Assembly (NCBI GenBank): GCA_944470555.2
Contig: CALYCZ020000141.1
Coordinates: 1-64,000, forward strand
Source: Heterobilharzia americana
Lineage: Eukaryota > Platyhelminthes > Trematoda > Strigeidida > Schistosomatidae
Reading direction: 5' to 3'
Length of the DNA: 64,000 bases
Part shown: in pieces, positions 38,658 to 52,420 of the stretch
Layout: every line of letters starts with the position of its first letter
How positions within the stretch are numbered: position 1 is the stretch's first letter
The notes under the pieces: generated by a model
Told to the model about the DNA's origin: nothing
What the model saw: only the letters and a program-made list of their open reading frames with translations
The model's database searches: none
Position numbers and translations under genes: made by a program

Positions 38658-39295
38658 AGGATAGGTGAGAATAGTCTATCGGACCTGTTGTAGGAAAGTA
38701 GCTAAAAACAGTTATTGTGGTGTACACAACCCAGTCGAAATCCCCACGGCGCCAGATGGGTAGTATGAGAAAAACGGGCAAGAAAGACAAGGGGTTTTGC
38801 AACATTTCACATGTTTCTTATCAGTTTGCCCCACATTTTATTCACCTAGCTTCGCGTCCGGTGAATAACTCCGAGTTGCTGACGGTTCACTCCTCTCTTT
38901 TCAGTCTTGTGGTCTGTCTTGAGTTTCTCTGCGGAAATGTTGACTGGGAGATATTTGAAAGTCCTACATGCCATAATCTGGAAAGGGGTTACTTTCATTA
39001 TTGTTCACTGAAAGCACTTCATTAGCCAGACAACTGGAGTGCACGCAAACAACTTTGGAATTATGTGAAGTCGTCATAGAAAGTTCACAAGACCTTTAAC
39101 GAATTCACTTAAGGTTATGATATAGTTGGATGTGGATAAATGACAATACAAACAGACAGTTAATGTAAGACATCGCTCAGAAGTACATCAGTTCAAGTCG
39201 CTACACTTTACAGCAGTATGCAAAGAACAAGTGGTATTGTCTTAGGAGTTATTTCGCAATCAAGGTTACTGAAAATGTTCGGAATTTAAAAACCG

Positions 39296-39636
39296 TAGAC
39301 GAGTGAATACATCTGTGCCACTGTGACCGATTACCAGTCATTTCGCTGAGAACCCTCAACCATTGATTCCTATCGTCTTGGGGACCCCTGCCTGGTAGAC
39401 TACATCACGGCTCAGACCGACAGTCAGGGATTTCATTGACTGATGCCACGTCTTGGTCTGGTCACCTGTAACCCTCTTTCAATATAATCCAGCTTCTGCT
39501 AGCATGGTACGTTGAGGTAGATGGTGGCTTGGCACTTCAGTCGCTGAAAGTTCACAAACTCATCGATGGACTTGTCTGCCTTATCTGGTGCCCTCTTTCT
39601 GACCTTGACATAGCTAGCATGAAGATTCAACCATGC
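39296..39636 (-). mobile_element. Decayed non-LTR retroelement tail (A4)
   Basis: Copy of the relic at 1770-2110, with the same frameshift and stops. Confidence 0.5.
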
Positions 39637-42485
39637 ATGAGCAATGCAATGAAGACATGGCATCACTAAAAAAATATCGGCAATACCAAAACTTCTGTAA
39701 AACGGTTTCAGTCCACTTAAATCCAGTTGCTAAACTAAATCTCATGTACTTACCCTGAGAATTTATGGGGTTACAATGGAGAAGAACGCCTAATTCGGGA
39801 TACTCTAGAGAAGCATGCTTAACGTTAAATTCACGTTCTCAGCCGGTTGTAATAATAAATCACTGGTTGAGTCGTGCAATGTTGAAGCTATTCCATAGTC
39901 CTATGATGAAGTTTTGAGTGAACAATGCATTTTCCGATGACTTAGTTTTCTTAACAAATATCTGCGTGTATCATGTTTTTGTGATACCATTATTTTATGA
40001 CAAGCATCGATACTATTACGTAGCTAGTATGTTTTACTTCCGTGGGTATGCAGTTTTGCTGGATAAATTTATCTGAGCGACTTTACACATGGTATGGCAC
40101 GCACGGAGTTGTATCAGAAGTTTCCTTCTGATCAACAACCCATGCATCTGTTCATCAGGGGTGGGTATCAACATGTTCATAAAACGGAACATATAGACTT
40201 GTTTGGAACATTTGTAGTGATACACAAACGGAATGGCATGATTTAGATTAAAGCGCTACTTCTAAGAGCTGTCAGCACAACCAAATGGACTCTAGTTTTA
40301 CTTCATTTCACCACAGGGTATTCGAGACTGGTCCTGGTGAACTTCCCACTAGTTGTCGATAGCTAAGTCACGGTTTGTCTTTGTTGCATACTAATCGATA
40401 CTCAGATCTGGTTGATCGTCCAGAGTATATCCCGAATGCGTAGATCGTGAGCTACTTACCGTGTCAAATGTTTGGTTTTTATGTGTGGTTAGCAGTACAA
40501 ACCTGATGATGACAGTACCCGTTTTGTGAAAAATGATAGGACGGTATTACGAGGTGTCACCCGTGAGTGTCCTACCAGTGAATCTGAAGTGTGACATAGT
40601 CATACTGGAGCACTCACCATCCATCTTGTATATTGTTGAGAGATATCGCCTCAGGATAGCTCACTGTTGCAAAACCAACTTTGTATACTGACAACTTGGT
40701 GAAGGGTATTCCGCTAGGCTGTGATGAAAGGAGAATTATAATTTAATGTGCGAGCGTAAAAATTTACTGTGTTCTTACATCAGATAACACGTAGTCTGGA
40801 CAATGGATCGGTCGGCGACCGAGCACTAGTCACAACACGGATTTAGTGTTGTACTTGCGAAGACTGATTGGAACTATACATGTTGGAAGTGCAAAGGGGT
40901 TATTTAGTTGCAGCTGGACGGAGTGTGCGGTTTATGAGGATACCTGAACGATGAGTTTCCGAGATACAACCCTGCTAAACATACGTCCAGAGTTCTACCT
41001 AAATTGTTTCGTGTGCTAGGCCATCAGGTTCATGCATCACTTATCAAAGGGAATGGTAGTGCGAGTGGTGACCTGTGAGACAAACGTGCTTGGAAATAAC
41101 TAGGTGAATCGTTGAAGATGTTGATCAATTTATGTGGCTAAACATATGGAAAAGGTTATCAGCTCTTTCACAGTTAAAGAAACGAAAACGAGGATATGTA
41201 TGATTCAGGAATGGTTCGGAATAAGAAAAATCTGCTTCACGTTTATTGTTGTGTTTTCTGGGCTGGATGGTTTAGCGGTGAAACTTTCATCGTCACCCTA
41301 GACACCATGATCAGCACAAACTCCAGAAGCAAGTGAGTTGCAAGGAATTCTCTGTAATCAACGTAGTAAGTTGTCCAGGTGATCTCGGGTTTGATCGGCG
41401 TTTTCTTTCGTAATACTATTATTGTCAGCATTCGTATTTCGACTGCTTCCTGTCAATCCAAACTTGAAATGAATCTCAGATTATAACTAGGGAATTTCGG
41501 ATGTAATGATTGATGTCTTCTCTAGGCTAATCGAATAATATCTGCGACCGGTATATCCCCTAACCATATTAGAAAGTGAACTGAAATACTTGAAGATCAT
41601 CGTACACTGACTGTTTTAGGGAGGGGAGTGTCAGAAAGGTGAAAACTAACAGCAAGCAACAAAGATGGTAAATTCCCGCATCTCGTTTCTATGAGTTTCT
41701 GAATAGCTTGAAACCCAGCACGAACTTCAGATGCCATGTGATTATTCAGCTTGTGGCTTAGCTGTGGTCATATATACTTGGTGATGTTACTTAATGGTTT
41801 TTAAAAGGTGTCTCTGTGGCAACAAGTATGTTGATATGATGTAATGTGGGTTCTTCACGTACATTACATGCGTTAATGTTCATACTGGAGGTTTCAAAAT
41901 GGGCGTATAATGTACCCGAAAGGAGGCGAGAGATATTTTCTATATGTAAGTGTAAGAAGTATCTTAGTTACGGAAAGCATAGAAGGGATCTAGGGAAAGT
42001 ACGACTATGGAGTTAAAACTGGTGGTTTAGCGGATGAATAGGACGTTATACGTAGGAAGCATGGAAGTTCGTTTGTGATTCAGTGTTCGGTTCAGGTTGA
42101 AGCAGTTTAATGACACCCATGAAGCTCACTATGGTAGGTATGCAGCCGGGTAGAACTAGGTAGTGGAAAGTCAAACTCAATTGACAGCCGTTTTGAAAAA
42201 TTCTGGTGTGAAGATTTTGATGATGGACTGACTTTGAGTGTTCGTGCTAATCGCTTCGTCGGATTAGATTATACCAATGGGGTAACGTTTCGTCTGTAGG
42301 AGGAGGTTATGGTCTGTAGAAGTAGATATTAAAAACCATTGAGTATCTTTCGAAAGTTTTTCCTAGGCTGATTTGTTAAAATCCATCAACTGCATTTTCA
42401 TTAGATCTAGTTCTATGCTTAAAGGTTTGTTGGAATAGTTGGACTTCATTGAGTATCAGTTTTCGCATGATGTTGAATCTGATGG

Positions 42486-44601
42486 ATGTTCTTCACTTTA
42501 TTTGTTCCGTTTTTACGAATGCCTATTATGACTCAAAGAATGACGCACTGTTCTATGTCGGAAATAAGTGAACAAGGTTTGTGCACTTCTTCAATAGAGA
42601 CTACGCAGATGATGTCTTTCACTGATGAACGTTTTAGCCAAAATGCCAATGTGTGCAAAATCGAATATACTCACTTTGGTGAATTTTATGTTTGCACATT
42701 GTGTAACGTAAAGTGCACTGGAAGGAAACCCTTTCTACAGCATATATATGGATCAGTTCACAAAAGGAACTCCAATTCAAGTGAGACTCTAATTCCATAT
42801 CATGATTTCTTCTGTAGACACATTTTTCGGAAATGAATGCAACGCGAACTTGAACTCTCTTGAGCAGTACGTCCCACATTGCAATGGATTGGGACATGAA
42901 CGGAACGTACTTCCATCCTCTGAACGTTTGACTTCTGGACAAGGTTGCACCCAGCAAGGATCTGTTGGAGACAATGACGCTTCCTACTTTTGTACACCTT
43001 GTAGTCTTCAGTGTTCTTCTAAGAAACAACTGGATTGTCACTTGTTAGGTAGGAAACATGTAAGACGGTGCAGCAGACAAACAGCGTATTCGCCTGTTCA
43101 GCGGTCGGACAACGTTGTGTTGCAATCACAATCGAATCAGCTTGTTGACCTAGTGCAAGATTTTTCACAAATGCATACTTCGATGGAGTCAGCAGTTGGA
43201 AATTCGAACAACTCAACTAATGCAGAAATGGTTCCCTTTATTAGAAAGATCACAGAACTTGAGTCGAGACTCATATCAACGACTGGTGTTTCTCTGGTGT
43301 TTTCATCACTGTCATTTTGCTCACTTCCTCCATGTCAGCAACAAATGGACACAGATGACGCAGTCAGAGCATCTCTTCAACAAAGCACTTGTGACTCATA
43401 TGAAAGCGAACACTTTTGTAGACACACTGCTTGTGTCTTAGTGCGATCATTGCAGGTGAGTTGGTGTTTTGCCACGATTATTTTTTTAGATCTTATTTAC
43501 ACTAGACAAACAACAATTGTATGTTCTTGAGTAATAATAAATGACAACCGAATAAGGTTGCAAGTCCATGATCATGTGCACGTTGGCGTACTGCTCTGTA
43601 GGTTAACATCTGTGTGAAATTTGACTATATCAGGCTGGCAAAGTTGACTAAACAGAGCATATTTCGGTTTCATGAATCACTGGTAGATAAATAAATCCTT
43701 GCATATATCCACACGATGGTTAAATGAGAAATCGGGGTGGGTTTCTTTGTGGGAAACTGGGAGGATTTCTTCGAGTGCTTCTCGCGTTTTGAATTTTTGG
43801 AGGAAGCATCTCTTCTCTAATGATGACAAACTTACTAGAGAGAATTATGCATGCATCACCGAAAGAGAAGCATTTCTTACACGAAACGTTTTGTTATATA
43901 CAACGAAGCATATGTTTCAACACGGTAGATCATAGTTTTGTACCGTTTTTAATGATCCTGTTTCACATGCTTCAATATTCAAAATGCAAAGCATATTTGT
44001 GACCGTGTTTAGAGTTAGTCGTTTTCCTATTTCGTCTTCTGCTCTGATATGTTATTAAAATGAGTTGGGAAGCAAAAGTTCATTCTGAGTTGTTTTGTTT
44101 TGGATTGTTGTGTATCTCGAGAAAGTTGTAATCAACATGAGTACGATGGACATTTCATATAGTTTACCTAAAAGTACAAATGTCTGCTACCAAGGTGAAA
44201 TATCGTATTCTGCTTTGCAATAAGATGAATTATTGTATTGGTAAATGTTTGTTGGTGGACATTTTAGGTTTTGCGTGAAACAGGCTTAATGTCGAAGCCA
44301 CGTGTATGTTATACAAATGGCACTAAATACGCGCCACTTCACCTTTCTAACGATTGTCAGGCTGTTGTGAAAGCATTGTGCTTATTCACTAGGAATTCAA
44401 CTAGTCAATTTTAAAACAGCAGTAAACTTGTGTTAACTATTGTCATCTGAGGTTCTGAAGTCAAACAAGTTTTTTTCGAACGCTAAATTAAGCTAAATGG
44501 TATGCTTTTCATTGCAGACTCCATCTAACGAGACATGTTTGTGCCCTATAGATATGAACTATAGCACAGAACTTAACTATCGATTCTCATTCCACGAATA
44601 G
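42486..44601 (+). CDS. Two-finger U1-type zinc-finger gene (A4)
   Basis: Fourth copy, with exons 42486-42780, 42818-43455 and 44518-44601. The predicted protein appears identical to A1 and A3. Four intact copies mean that expression, if any, could scale with array size. Confidence 0.65.
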
Positions 44602-45641
44602 CCCGAGACTGAACACTTCTGGTCAGGTTTGGGACAGGATAAGGCAGTGGTGCATCCCCACTGTTTCTAGTGATTTCCAAGTTGTTGCCTATGTCATTCG
44701 ATCTGGATTTCCCTATTTTACTACAGAGCACGTAATTTGAAGGTCGTCCAATGCCTAACTTAGGAGTGAGACAACATCTTCATCGATGAATACTTTCTTT
44801 TGGGAAGGCAAGTAATCACTTTCAAATTTCGTATATTTCTTCATCATGTAGCCTATCCATACTTCGGTTTGTATATGCACAATCAATACTTCACTACTCA
44901 TGTTGTTTTTCCTTTGGAGTTTGACAACCTAAGCAACTGTTCAATGTGTAGGGTTACCTAATCACATAGACCTAGTTCCAACCACTGAGTTACGCCTTCG
45001 GCTTGTGTCCTACCTAGCAACTTGTGGACAGTCAGGTTATACTTCTACAGTTACGCACTAAGTGGGGTCGAAAGTTTGAAGGTAATTTGTGAGTTGTAGT
45101 GTTGTGTGGTGTCTTTATTTCTCTCCTCTTATGGGTATTTGTTAAAGTAGTAGATAAAGGCGTAAGTGGTGAAAAAGGATAAATGCCGATTCTCTGAAAC
45201 CAAGTAAAAAGGTGTTTCCCTCTGTCCATTGTGATAGATTCTGCATCAATCATCAGGGATCTATGAGTAGACGTTCTTTGCAATTTGTGGAATTATGGTG
45301 TGAAGTGTTGGTGGTGGTTGCAGACTTTTGAGCTCAATGGTTTTTATTTATCAGTGGAATTATTTTTAAACTTTAGAGTAGAATTCTTCTTGGACAGAAC
45401 CGTAGTTCGCTGACTAATTCACTAACAAATTAGCGAGAATGTGTGCGCATGACTTCGGTCCACGGAATGTAAAGAACGAAGTGTTTGATTCTGGTAAATA
45501 CCCACAGTGATACATGTCAGTACACGCGTCTTGTATTTTCCCTTATTTCTCCAAGATAATGCGCCGATGATTTTGGGCACTCTCAATGCGGCATATCATC
45601 GATCCGAGTATTTTGTTCACATCCATCTTTTGTGCACTTTG

Positions 45642-45670
45642 TATATATATATATATATTTATATATATAT
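45642..45670. repeat. AT microsatellite with TTT interruption (A4)
   Basis: Same interrupted form as A3, which groups A3 with A4. Confidence 0.95.
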
Positions 45671-46886
45671 TCTTCTTTTTTAGTTTTATGAAAAGAGTCT
45701 ATGTGAAAATCTTGGTGATCGAGATTGACCAGTTTGTGAACTTGTGTGGTTGGCTCTAACTGGATTAGCATTAGAATCCGTCGAAATTTTCTGTATATGA
45801 GAATAAAACTTTTAAAAAAATTCTTGATCCATTTGTGTCAGTTAAAAATTGAACATCCCATTATACTAAATATCATAATCATTATTTCACTGGGTGTTAT
45901 ATTGTTCATTAACTGTTCAGAAAAACTGTATTCACACCTGGAACTTTCGTTTATAGTTTCAGAAATGGGAGACGTAAACACCGTATGTGCATTATTTGTA
46001 TTCATTTCCACATTTTCTACTTGACGTATGGGTAAATGTAGGTCTCAATTTAATATTGATTTACTGGTGAAGTACTTTCGTGTTTTGTCAACTGGTTTGT
46101 ATCTCTCAATGCATGAAGAATCATATGCTCGTACAGCTGACGATGAGTTTAATAGTGTGCGTCAATTGGCAAGTAACTAGTTTTCGTCAGAGGTGCGTCC
46201 AAGAGTAGCATGTTTATTCTATCGAATGGGGTATGTAATAGCATGAATGGAATTGTGAACCCACTAGTGCATTATCTCATGATGTGGTGGTCGGAGGTGT
46301 GACAACTTGTACTTTTATGCAGTAATCCCAAGCTATTTGTTTATATTGTCTGTCTTGTGACGAGAGCAATAACTGAGCTTTTGACTTATAAGCTGTGCGG
46401 AGTTTTGAATTTGATATCGAGGAATAAGCAAATTTTTCGTCTGACACGGAACTGAGTGTGTAAAGTGTCCTTCTGTGTATTTTGGTTTGAGTTCATTTTT
46501 GTCTGGGGTTTGCGGCAGTTCCTCAGGGCGTAACTGGAGACAATGATAATAGCTCCATTTATCGGTTGCTGATGTGAGGTAACACGTTACTGTTATATGA
46601 GTAATCAACGGTGTTGTAATAATAGCAGGTCATACTAAATATGACCCGTGCGCGGGGAAATAGCGCGAATAAACAGTTCAGATGTATACAAAATTGTAAG
46701 TGTGGAATATGAGGGATATCCGAGTGGTCCGTTATGTGTGACAATGAAGTATGGTATAGAACCATGCACTGTATCTACTTACATTGGAATTGGCTGTTCG
46801 ACTAAGTGGACATTGACGCAGTAGGCGGCTAGCCACACTTATAGTATTTGGACAAATCCTGTCAGGCTGCCTAAACATCTATAGAA

Positions 46887-46954
46887 TTCGCCGGGATTCG
46901 AACTACCCAACCCACTAATCAGAAGTCGAGTGCCTAGACCAATGAACCACATGT
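46887..46954 (-). mobile_element. tRNA-like module (A4)
   Basis: Copy of the module at 9361-9428, same boxes. Confidence 0.5.
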
Positions 46955-48553
46955 GAACAAGGCACTTATGCCCGAGCGTCGACTATTTATTGCCTAGCTG
47001 TTTAAAAGATGCTTTGCGACTGCGATCTACTTTACTGTATGAGTTACAAATAAATAGGAAGGAAAGCTAGCTTACATAAGATTTATTTCTTTGAATAGGT
47101 AGCCCCATGTTCACCGCGCATTGACCCACTGTGGTTAGTGTCAGACAAGAAGTCAGAAGGAAGCTTGTGATAAACAACTGGAAGCTATGATGACTGACTT
47201 TCCGACACTCATAATACCTATAAGCTAGCATCAATTGGTGGTCAAGCGATGTACTTAGCCACTGAACGGAAATAACCACAAAAAATGTTGTCTGCACTAG
47301 GACTTCGTCAAGTTTACAACAAGGAAAACTCCGCTATCGGAATTTTTTGAGCACTCAAGTCCCGTCAGATCAGGATCAACCTTCAGCATTGCCTTCTAAT
47401 GTTTATTCACATCTCGCATGCTATATTCCTACATCATGTTTAGGTTTTCTCCAGCTCTTGATAACAGGTCGATTTCTTAAAAGGGAATGTTTTCCTGGAA
47501 CTGCACTGTGGGCCACACGTTGGACTTTCAATGTCTGAACCCTCCATCAAATCGTCTGGTAAGCTCGGCTAGCTAAGGTGTATAGTTCACCGCTTCACTG
47601 GGTCGCAGTTGCCCATTCGCTGTTCAGTTGAATTGTACTGTGGGGTAGGTTAGGCAAATAGGCACTTTCGGAATCCCAGGTGAGCAAGCAAACAATGGTG
47701 ATCACCTGTTAAAAGTGTACTTGTAGAACCCTTTATGTCTGAGTAGCACCAACATCGAAGATGACAATGTGGCATCCACCCACCTCAACTCTTTTGTGGA
47801 TTGGTATACGATTTTGCTACCAGTGACCCCTTGAAGGGAAGGATTGAAGACTGCGACTCCTTCTAGAGTTTGTTTTGACGGGCATTAGACTTATATGTAT
47901 GCCTGTGAAATGTACGACAGAGAGAAGATTGATCAATAATGAAAAGGTGAATGTTCTAGAAATAAATCATGTGGTTTAATGCTGTAGAGTGGTGGAATGA
48001 AATCGTGTGTACCAAAGTCTCAAGGAACCCAGAATGAGACGGGGTGACTGATAGTGAACATTCCAGTCATGGGGTATGATATAGTGTTTCCACTTTGTAG
48101 GTTTGTGCTTTTTTTTATAGTCGAGTATTGTGTTCTGTAATGTCAATTCTGCTAAATCCCTTCTGTTGCCTTTACTAAAGTTGATGTTCATGTTCATTCA
48201 ACCATCTGTCTTTCTATTTCTTCATACTAGACTTTAAAATACGTAGATCGGTCCAAATGATATTATAATTTAAACCATACGCATCAGTGTGGACTGACCT
48301 ACAGTTAATGTCTATGTTCGCTAAGTCTGATTTCGAGTGATCTTGAGGTTTGGACCTATGTAATTAATGGGGTAGTCAGTGTAATACATTGCATATAGTG
48401 CTCATTTGTTGTTAATCAGATTCATTAGTTTGCGAACGGTTTGAACACCAGATTTTATGAGATTTCTTTCATTATAATTTGACTGTCTGAGACGGCCGTA
48501 GTTCCGCAAACTAGTATTTATACCGTTATGACTGAAGGTGGAATGAAAATCTG

Positions 48554-48630
48554 AACTGTAGCGGGATACGAACCACCGACCATCGGGTTTCCGGCCCGAT
48601 ACTCTACCAACTGAACTACAAGGTCCGACT
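48554..48630 (-). mobile_element. Second tRNA-like module (A4)
   Basis: Copy of the module at 11028-11104. Confidence 0.5.
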
Positions 48631-49156
48631 GCTGAATGGATTTTTATTTTACTTCAATCACCATGAGTTTTACCCATGTCAGCAGTCGAGGACTTGCGTC
48701 TCAAGCTGGTGAACAAAATCTCGCATCTTCTGATTAGGACACGGAAACCTTATTTAATCGAGTGCTGTTGCACAATTAGAAGGGATTCTTTTCGAAAACG
48801 AGTCGTTAGAAGGACTTGGAGATTTCATATGATTGAGAAATGAATCTCTCAGGATGTGTAGGATGGTTTTCAACCAATGCAACACCAAAGTTACCAGGGT
48901 GTTTTCTTTACAAAGGTTCTTTGATAGACATCAAGCGTTGAAGTATTCTGGTTTCTCCCGGTGAACTGCAGATCGGCAACTTTCCAAGGCTACTGAATTC
49001 TATGGCAACAAAGTCAAAATGTAATGAATGATTACATTGTGGTTAATAATAACAGGATAATCAGGAAGTCAAATTTACCTTCCAACCGATGAAAGCCAAA
49101 AATCTGTAATCAGTGGAATTCTTTGCATTATTGGGAATGGAATATTTGTTATTATA

Positions 49157-51203
49157 TTATTCGTCCGTTGGGTTGCTAATGGGACATAGGGCGTCAACAG
49201 CACGTCTCCAGTGAACTCTGTTCTCCGAAATCTTGTGAACCTGACTCCACAACAGCCCAGAAGCTCTCATTTCCTCCTCGCACGATCTCCTCCATGTCAC
49301 CCTCGGACGTCCAACTCGTCGCTCCCCATCTGGGTTCCACTCGAGGGCCTGACGCGTGATGTCCCCAGTCGGCTTTCTCAGTGTATGCCCAATCCATCTC
49401 CACTTCCTTCCACTGCATATTTGTTGAGCGATAGGTTCTTGGTTGATTCGTTCCCAGATCTCCTTGTTGCTTATTCTTTCTGGCCATCTGATCTTCAGTA
49501 ACGAGCCAGCGTAGGTAGTTGTTCATGAATGTCTGTAATTTGTTGGAAATCCCTTTCGTAACGCACCAAGTCTCTGAACCATACAGAAGCACTGACTTGA
49601 CTGAAATAGTGTTGAAAATCCGGATCTTGTTCACGCTTTGTGCTGAGTGCAGAAGATCTCCACACTGGTTTCGGGCTAATGAACGCCTGTCTTGCTTTTC
49701 CGATCCTGGCTGGCTTTGACGTTCTCGTCTGTGCCGCCACCTGTAGTTGAAACAGTGCTGCCTAGATAGGTGGAGGCTACTTCCTTTAAGTTTCTCCTGT
49801 TGATAGTGATTAGAGCTTGTTGTTGTTGTTGATGGCGGTGGTGCGGTATCTTCATCACTTCTGTCTTCTCTATATTCACTTGAAGTCCCATCTTCGCTGC
49901 CTCTTCTGCAAATTTGTTAGCTTTTGCCTGTAGGTCTTCAAGTTTGTGTGACATCAGGCACAAGTCATCGGCGAAATCCAGACCTTCTAGGTTCTTTTCC
50001 ACAGTCCAGCGTATCCCCCTCTTCTCGCTCCCCACTGTTTGCTGCATGATCCAGTCGACCACAATCAGGAATATCATGGGTGATAGTAGACGGCCTTGTT
50101 TCACTCCTGTCCTCACTTCAAAGGCATCACTGAGCTTCCCATTGTGAATTACTTGGCTGGCATGTGGCGTCTTCATATAGTTGTTGAATGAGATTGATAA
50201 AGGTTTGTGGTATTCCGTAGTATTGAAGCAGTTTCCAAATTACTTCTCTGTCGACGCTGTCAAAGGCCTTCTCAAAGTCGATAAAGTTAAGGTAGAGAGT
50301 TGACTGCTATTCTGTACTCTGTTCTATGATGATGCGAAGTGTAGCTTTGCAATTTGGTCGGCACATGATTTGTACTTCCTGAAGCCTGCCTGTTCCGGTC
50401 GTAGTTTTGAATCCAGTGCATCCTTTAGCCTCTCCAGGATGATGCGGCTTAATATTTTTCTTGCTCTGGGTGGACAGGAGAATGATTCTGCGCCAGTTCT
50501 TGCAAACACTGAGGTCTCCCTTCTTCGGGAGTTTGATAAGGTAACCCTTCTTCCAACCGCCAGGTACCTTCTCTTCCTTCCACACCTTCTACAATAGTGG
50601 TGTGAGCATGTCTGCTGTTGTCTCTGAGTCTGCTCTCAGTGCTTCTGGCGGGATCCCATCTGATCCTGCTGCTTCTCCGCATTTCAGTAGTTTTATGGCG
50701 TTCAGGACTTCGACTTTTGTTGGAGGGCCTGTGTTCACTGGTAGTTCTCTGTATAAGCTGCTGGTGGTATTCCTGGACGAAGTGCAGGTGGTGGTCGATT
50801 CAAGAGCTTTTCAGAGTGGTCGGTCCATTGTTTCCTTTGTTTCTCTTCTTTCGTAATTAAATTTCCGTCATCATCTTTTATTGGTTTCATCTGTGTTGAT
50901 CTCTTCCCTCCCAGATAGTAACCTGGTTATTTGATACAATGTTGTCAGGTCTCTCCTACCTGCAGCCAGTTCTGCTTCACTTGCAAGTGTGTTGTTGAAG
51001 TGTCTTCTGTCTTTCCGCGCACTCTTCCTCACTTCTTTGTCCAGTGTTTTATATATTGCACTCTGTTCGTCTTGTCATTGTTCATCCTTGCACTGGTTTA
51101 TCTTCTGCTTCACCATCCTCCTCTTGTGTATCAGCTTCCATGTGTCTGTCGAGATGCATTCCTTATCTTCTTTCTTCCTACTTCCTAGTATGGTTGTGCA
51201 GGT
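49157..51203 (-). pseudogene. RTE linker and reverse transcriptase, broken (A4/B1)
   Basis: This copy adds the linker lost in A1-A3. A stop codon near 51083 (DEQ*QDEQ) and a frameshift near 50875, just before DDDGNLITKEEKQRKQW, break it. RT motifs are as in A1. B-type bases change one residue near 50752 (SSLY instead of SSLS in A1-A3). Confidence 0.83.
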
Positions 51204-52234
51204 TTATTTCCATATAGCCTTCAAAGAGTTCCAGTGCTCATCCACACAGGCTTCTTCAGGGATGTTGCTCGATATCTCCCATTTTGTTCTGATGGCTGAC
51301 GTGAAGATTTCCTTTGTAGTTTCATCCTTCAGTTTCCGAGTGTTGTACTTGAACTGTGGTCTATCACCAACTTCCTTGAAGGCTTTTAACTTGATTTGGA
51401 GGGTAGTTTTTTGCACTAGATAGTGGTGTGAACCTATATCCGCTCCTTTTCTTGACCTTGTATCCAGTAGGCTGGCTGCGTCTTTATTTTCTTGAGATTG
51501 AGATAAAGTCGATTTGATTTTTAGTGTGTGCATCTGGTGAAATTCATGTCGCTTTGTGGATATCCTTGTGCTTGAACACACTGCCTCCAATCACCAAATC
51601 GTTGAATGCACAGAATTCTGAAAACAATTCTCCATTCTCGTTCATTTCACTTAGCGCCTCTCGACTCATGGTTAGTTCTCTTCCTGTGTTGTCCGCTCCC
51701 AGTTTGGCATTCATGTCGCCTATTAGAATTTTGATATCGCCAACTGACGTCTTGTCCAGTGTTGATTGCAGTTGTCTGTAGAATTCCTCCTTTTTCTCTT
51801 GATCTGCATTATTTGTAGGTGCATAGCATTGTATGATTGTGACCTTCCTTCCTTTTGAGTTGAATCTTGCTGTCATGATCCTGCAGGAGGAGATTGGTTC
51901 CCACTGCATGAGAGAGAGCCTTCGATGCTGTTGGGGACATCATGAGGGCCACTCGAAAACTCAGTGTGCTCGTGGTTGTCGTCTGGGTGACAGTATCGGA
52001 GTAGATTTTTGACCTTCTAGTTGACAGTTTGGAGAGTCCACTCCCATTCCGTCTGCTTTCGCAAATTCTTAACACTTCAATGCGATACCTTCTCATCTCG
52101 TTTGCAATCTGGGCAGCCTTGGTAGGTTCAGACATGGTGCGGACATTCCATGTCCCCACGTTTACTTTCGCTTTCATCGAGAGAAGACATATCGGCGAAT
52201 TGGCTTCCCGAAGGCTTTCACCAACTGGCGTCAT
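51204..52234 (-). pseudogene. RTE apurinic-type endonuclease, broken (B1)
   Basis: The endonuclease nicks target DNA to prime reverse transcription. The first Met is at 52234. The N-terminal motif NVGTWNVRTM is at 52133-52162, followed by IIQCYAPTNN and GDMNAKLG (about 51698-51721). The last motif, normally SDH, reads SHH: the catalytic Asp is His (codon 51426-51428). A frameshift lies at an AGAG run near 51910-51917; a stop at 51544-51546 replaces the usual Trp after HKAT; another frame change occurs near 51490; a stop follows AIWK at about 51204. The domain is therefore inactive on several counts. Confidence 0.85.
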
Positions 52235-52420
52235 TTTGTCTCCGATTCCAGTGAGGAATAATTCTGTCTTTATGTTTTATATTTTGTCTGTGCTTTGAAG
52301 TTTCTGTAGCGGTTGGATTTGTTTTACAGGGTAGGGTTGGTAGCCCTATGCCCAACCTTCCCTCTTTACCCGGGCTTAGGACCGGGTAGTGACTAGTGAA
52401 CTAGTTAACCGGGCGAGGTT

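Larger units (their letters stand above)
38302..50810 (+). repeat. 12.5-kb tandem unit A4, last copy
   Basis: Fourth copy of the unit. Unlike the others, its RTE does not stop at the unit end but continues into the 5' part of the element. A4 is therefore the copy next to the original right flank. Its last part (49576-50810) is also the first part of the 5.5-kb B array. Three bases near its end (50745, 50752, 50772) match the B copies and differ from A1-A3. Confidence 0.93.
49131..52420 (-). mobile_element. Near full-length RTE-clade retrotransposon (A4/B1)
   Basis: The most complete copy, about 3.3 kb on the minus strand: 5' leader (about 52240-52420, with CCCGGGTAAAGAGGG), endonuclease, linker, reverse transcriptase, C-terminal tail and short AT-rich 3' end. 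This order and length match RTE elements such as schistosome SR2. Both tandem arrays break inside it, at 49576 and about 50810. It is a mosaic: left of 49817 it matches the A units, and from 50745 it matches B2/B3. All coding parts are broken. Confidence 0.87.

Noticed and set aside
50989..51423. 144-codon plus-strand ORF rich in Leu, Ser and Phe
   Set aside because: It is antisense to the RTE linker and endonuclease coding sequence; the plus-strand reading has no motif. The same holds for its copies at 56493 and 61997.
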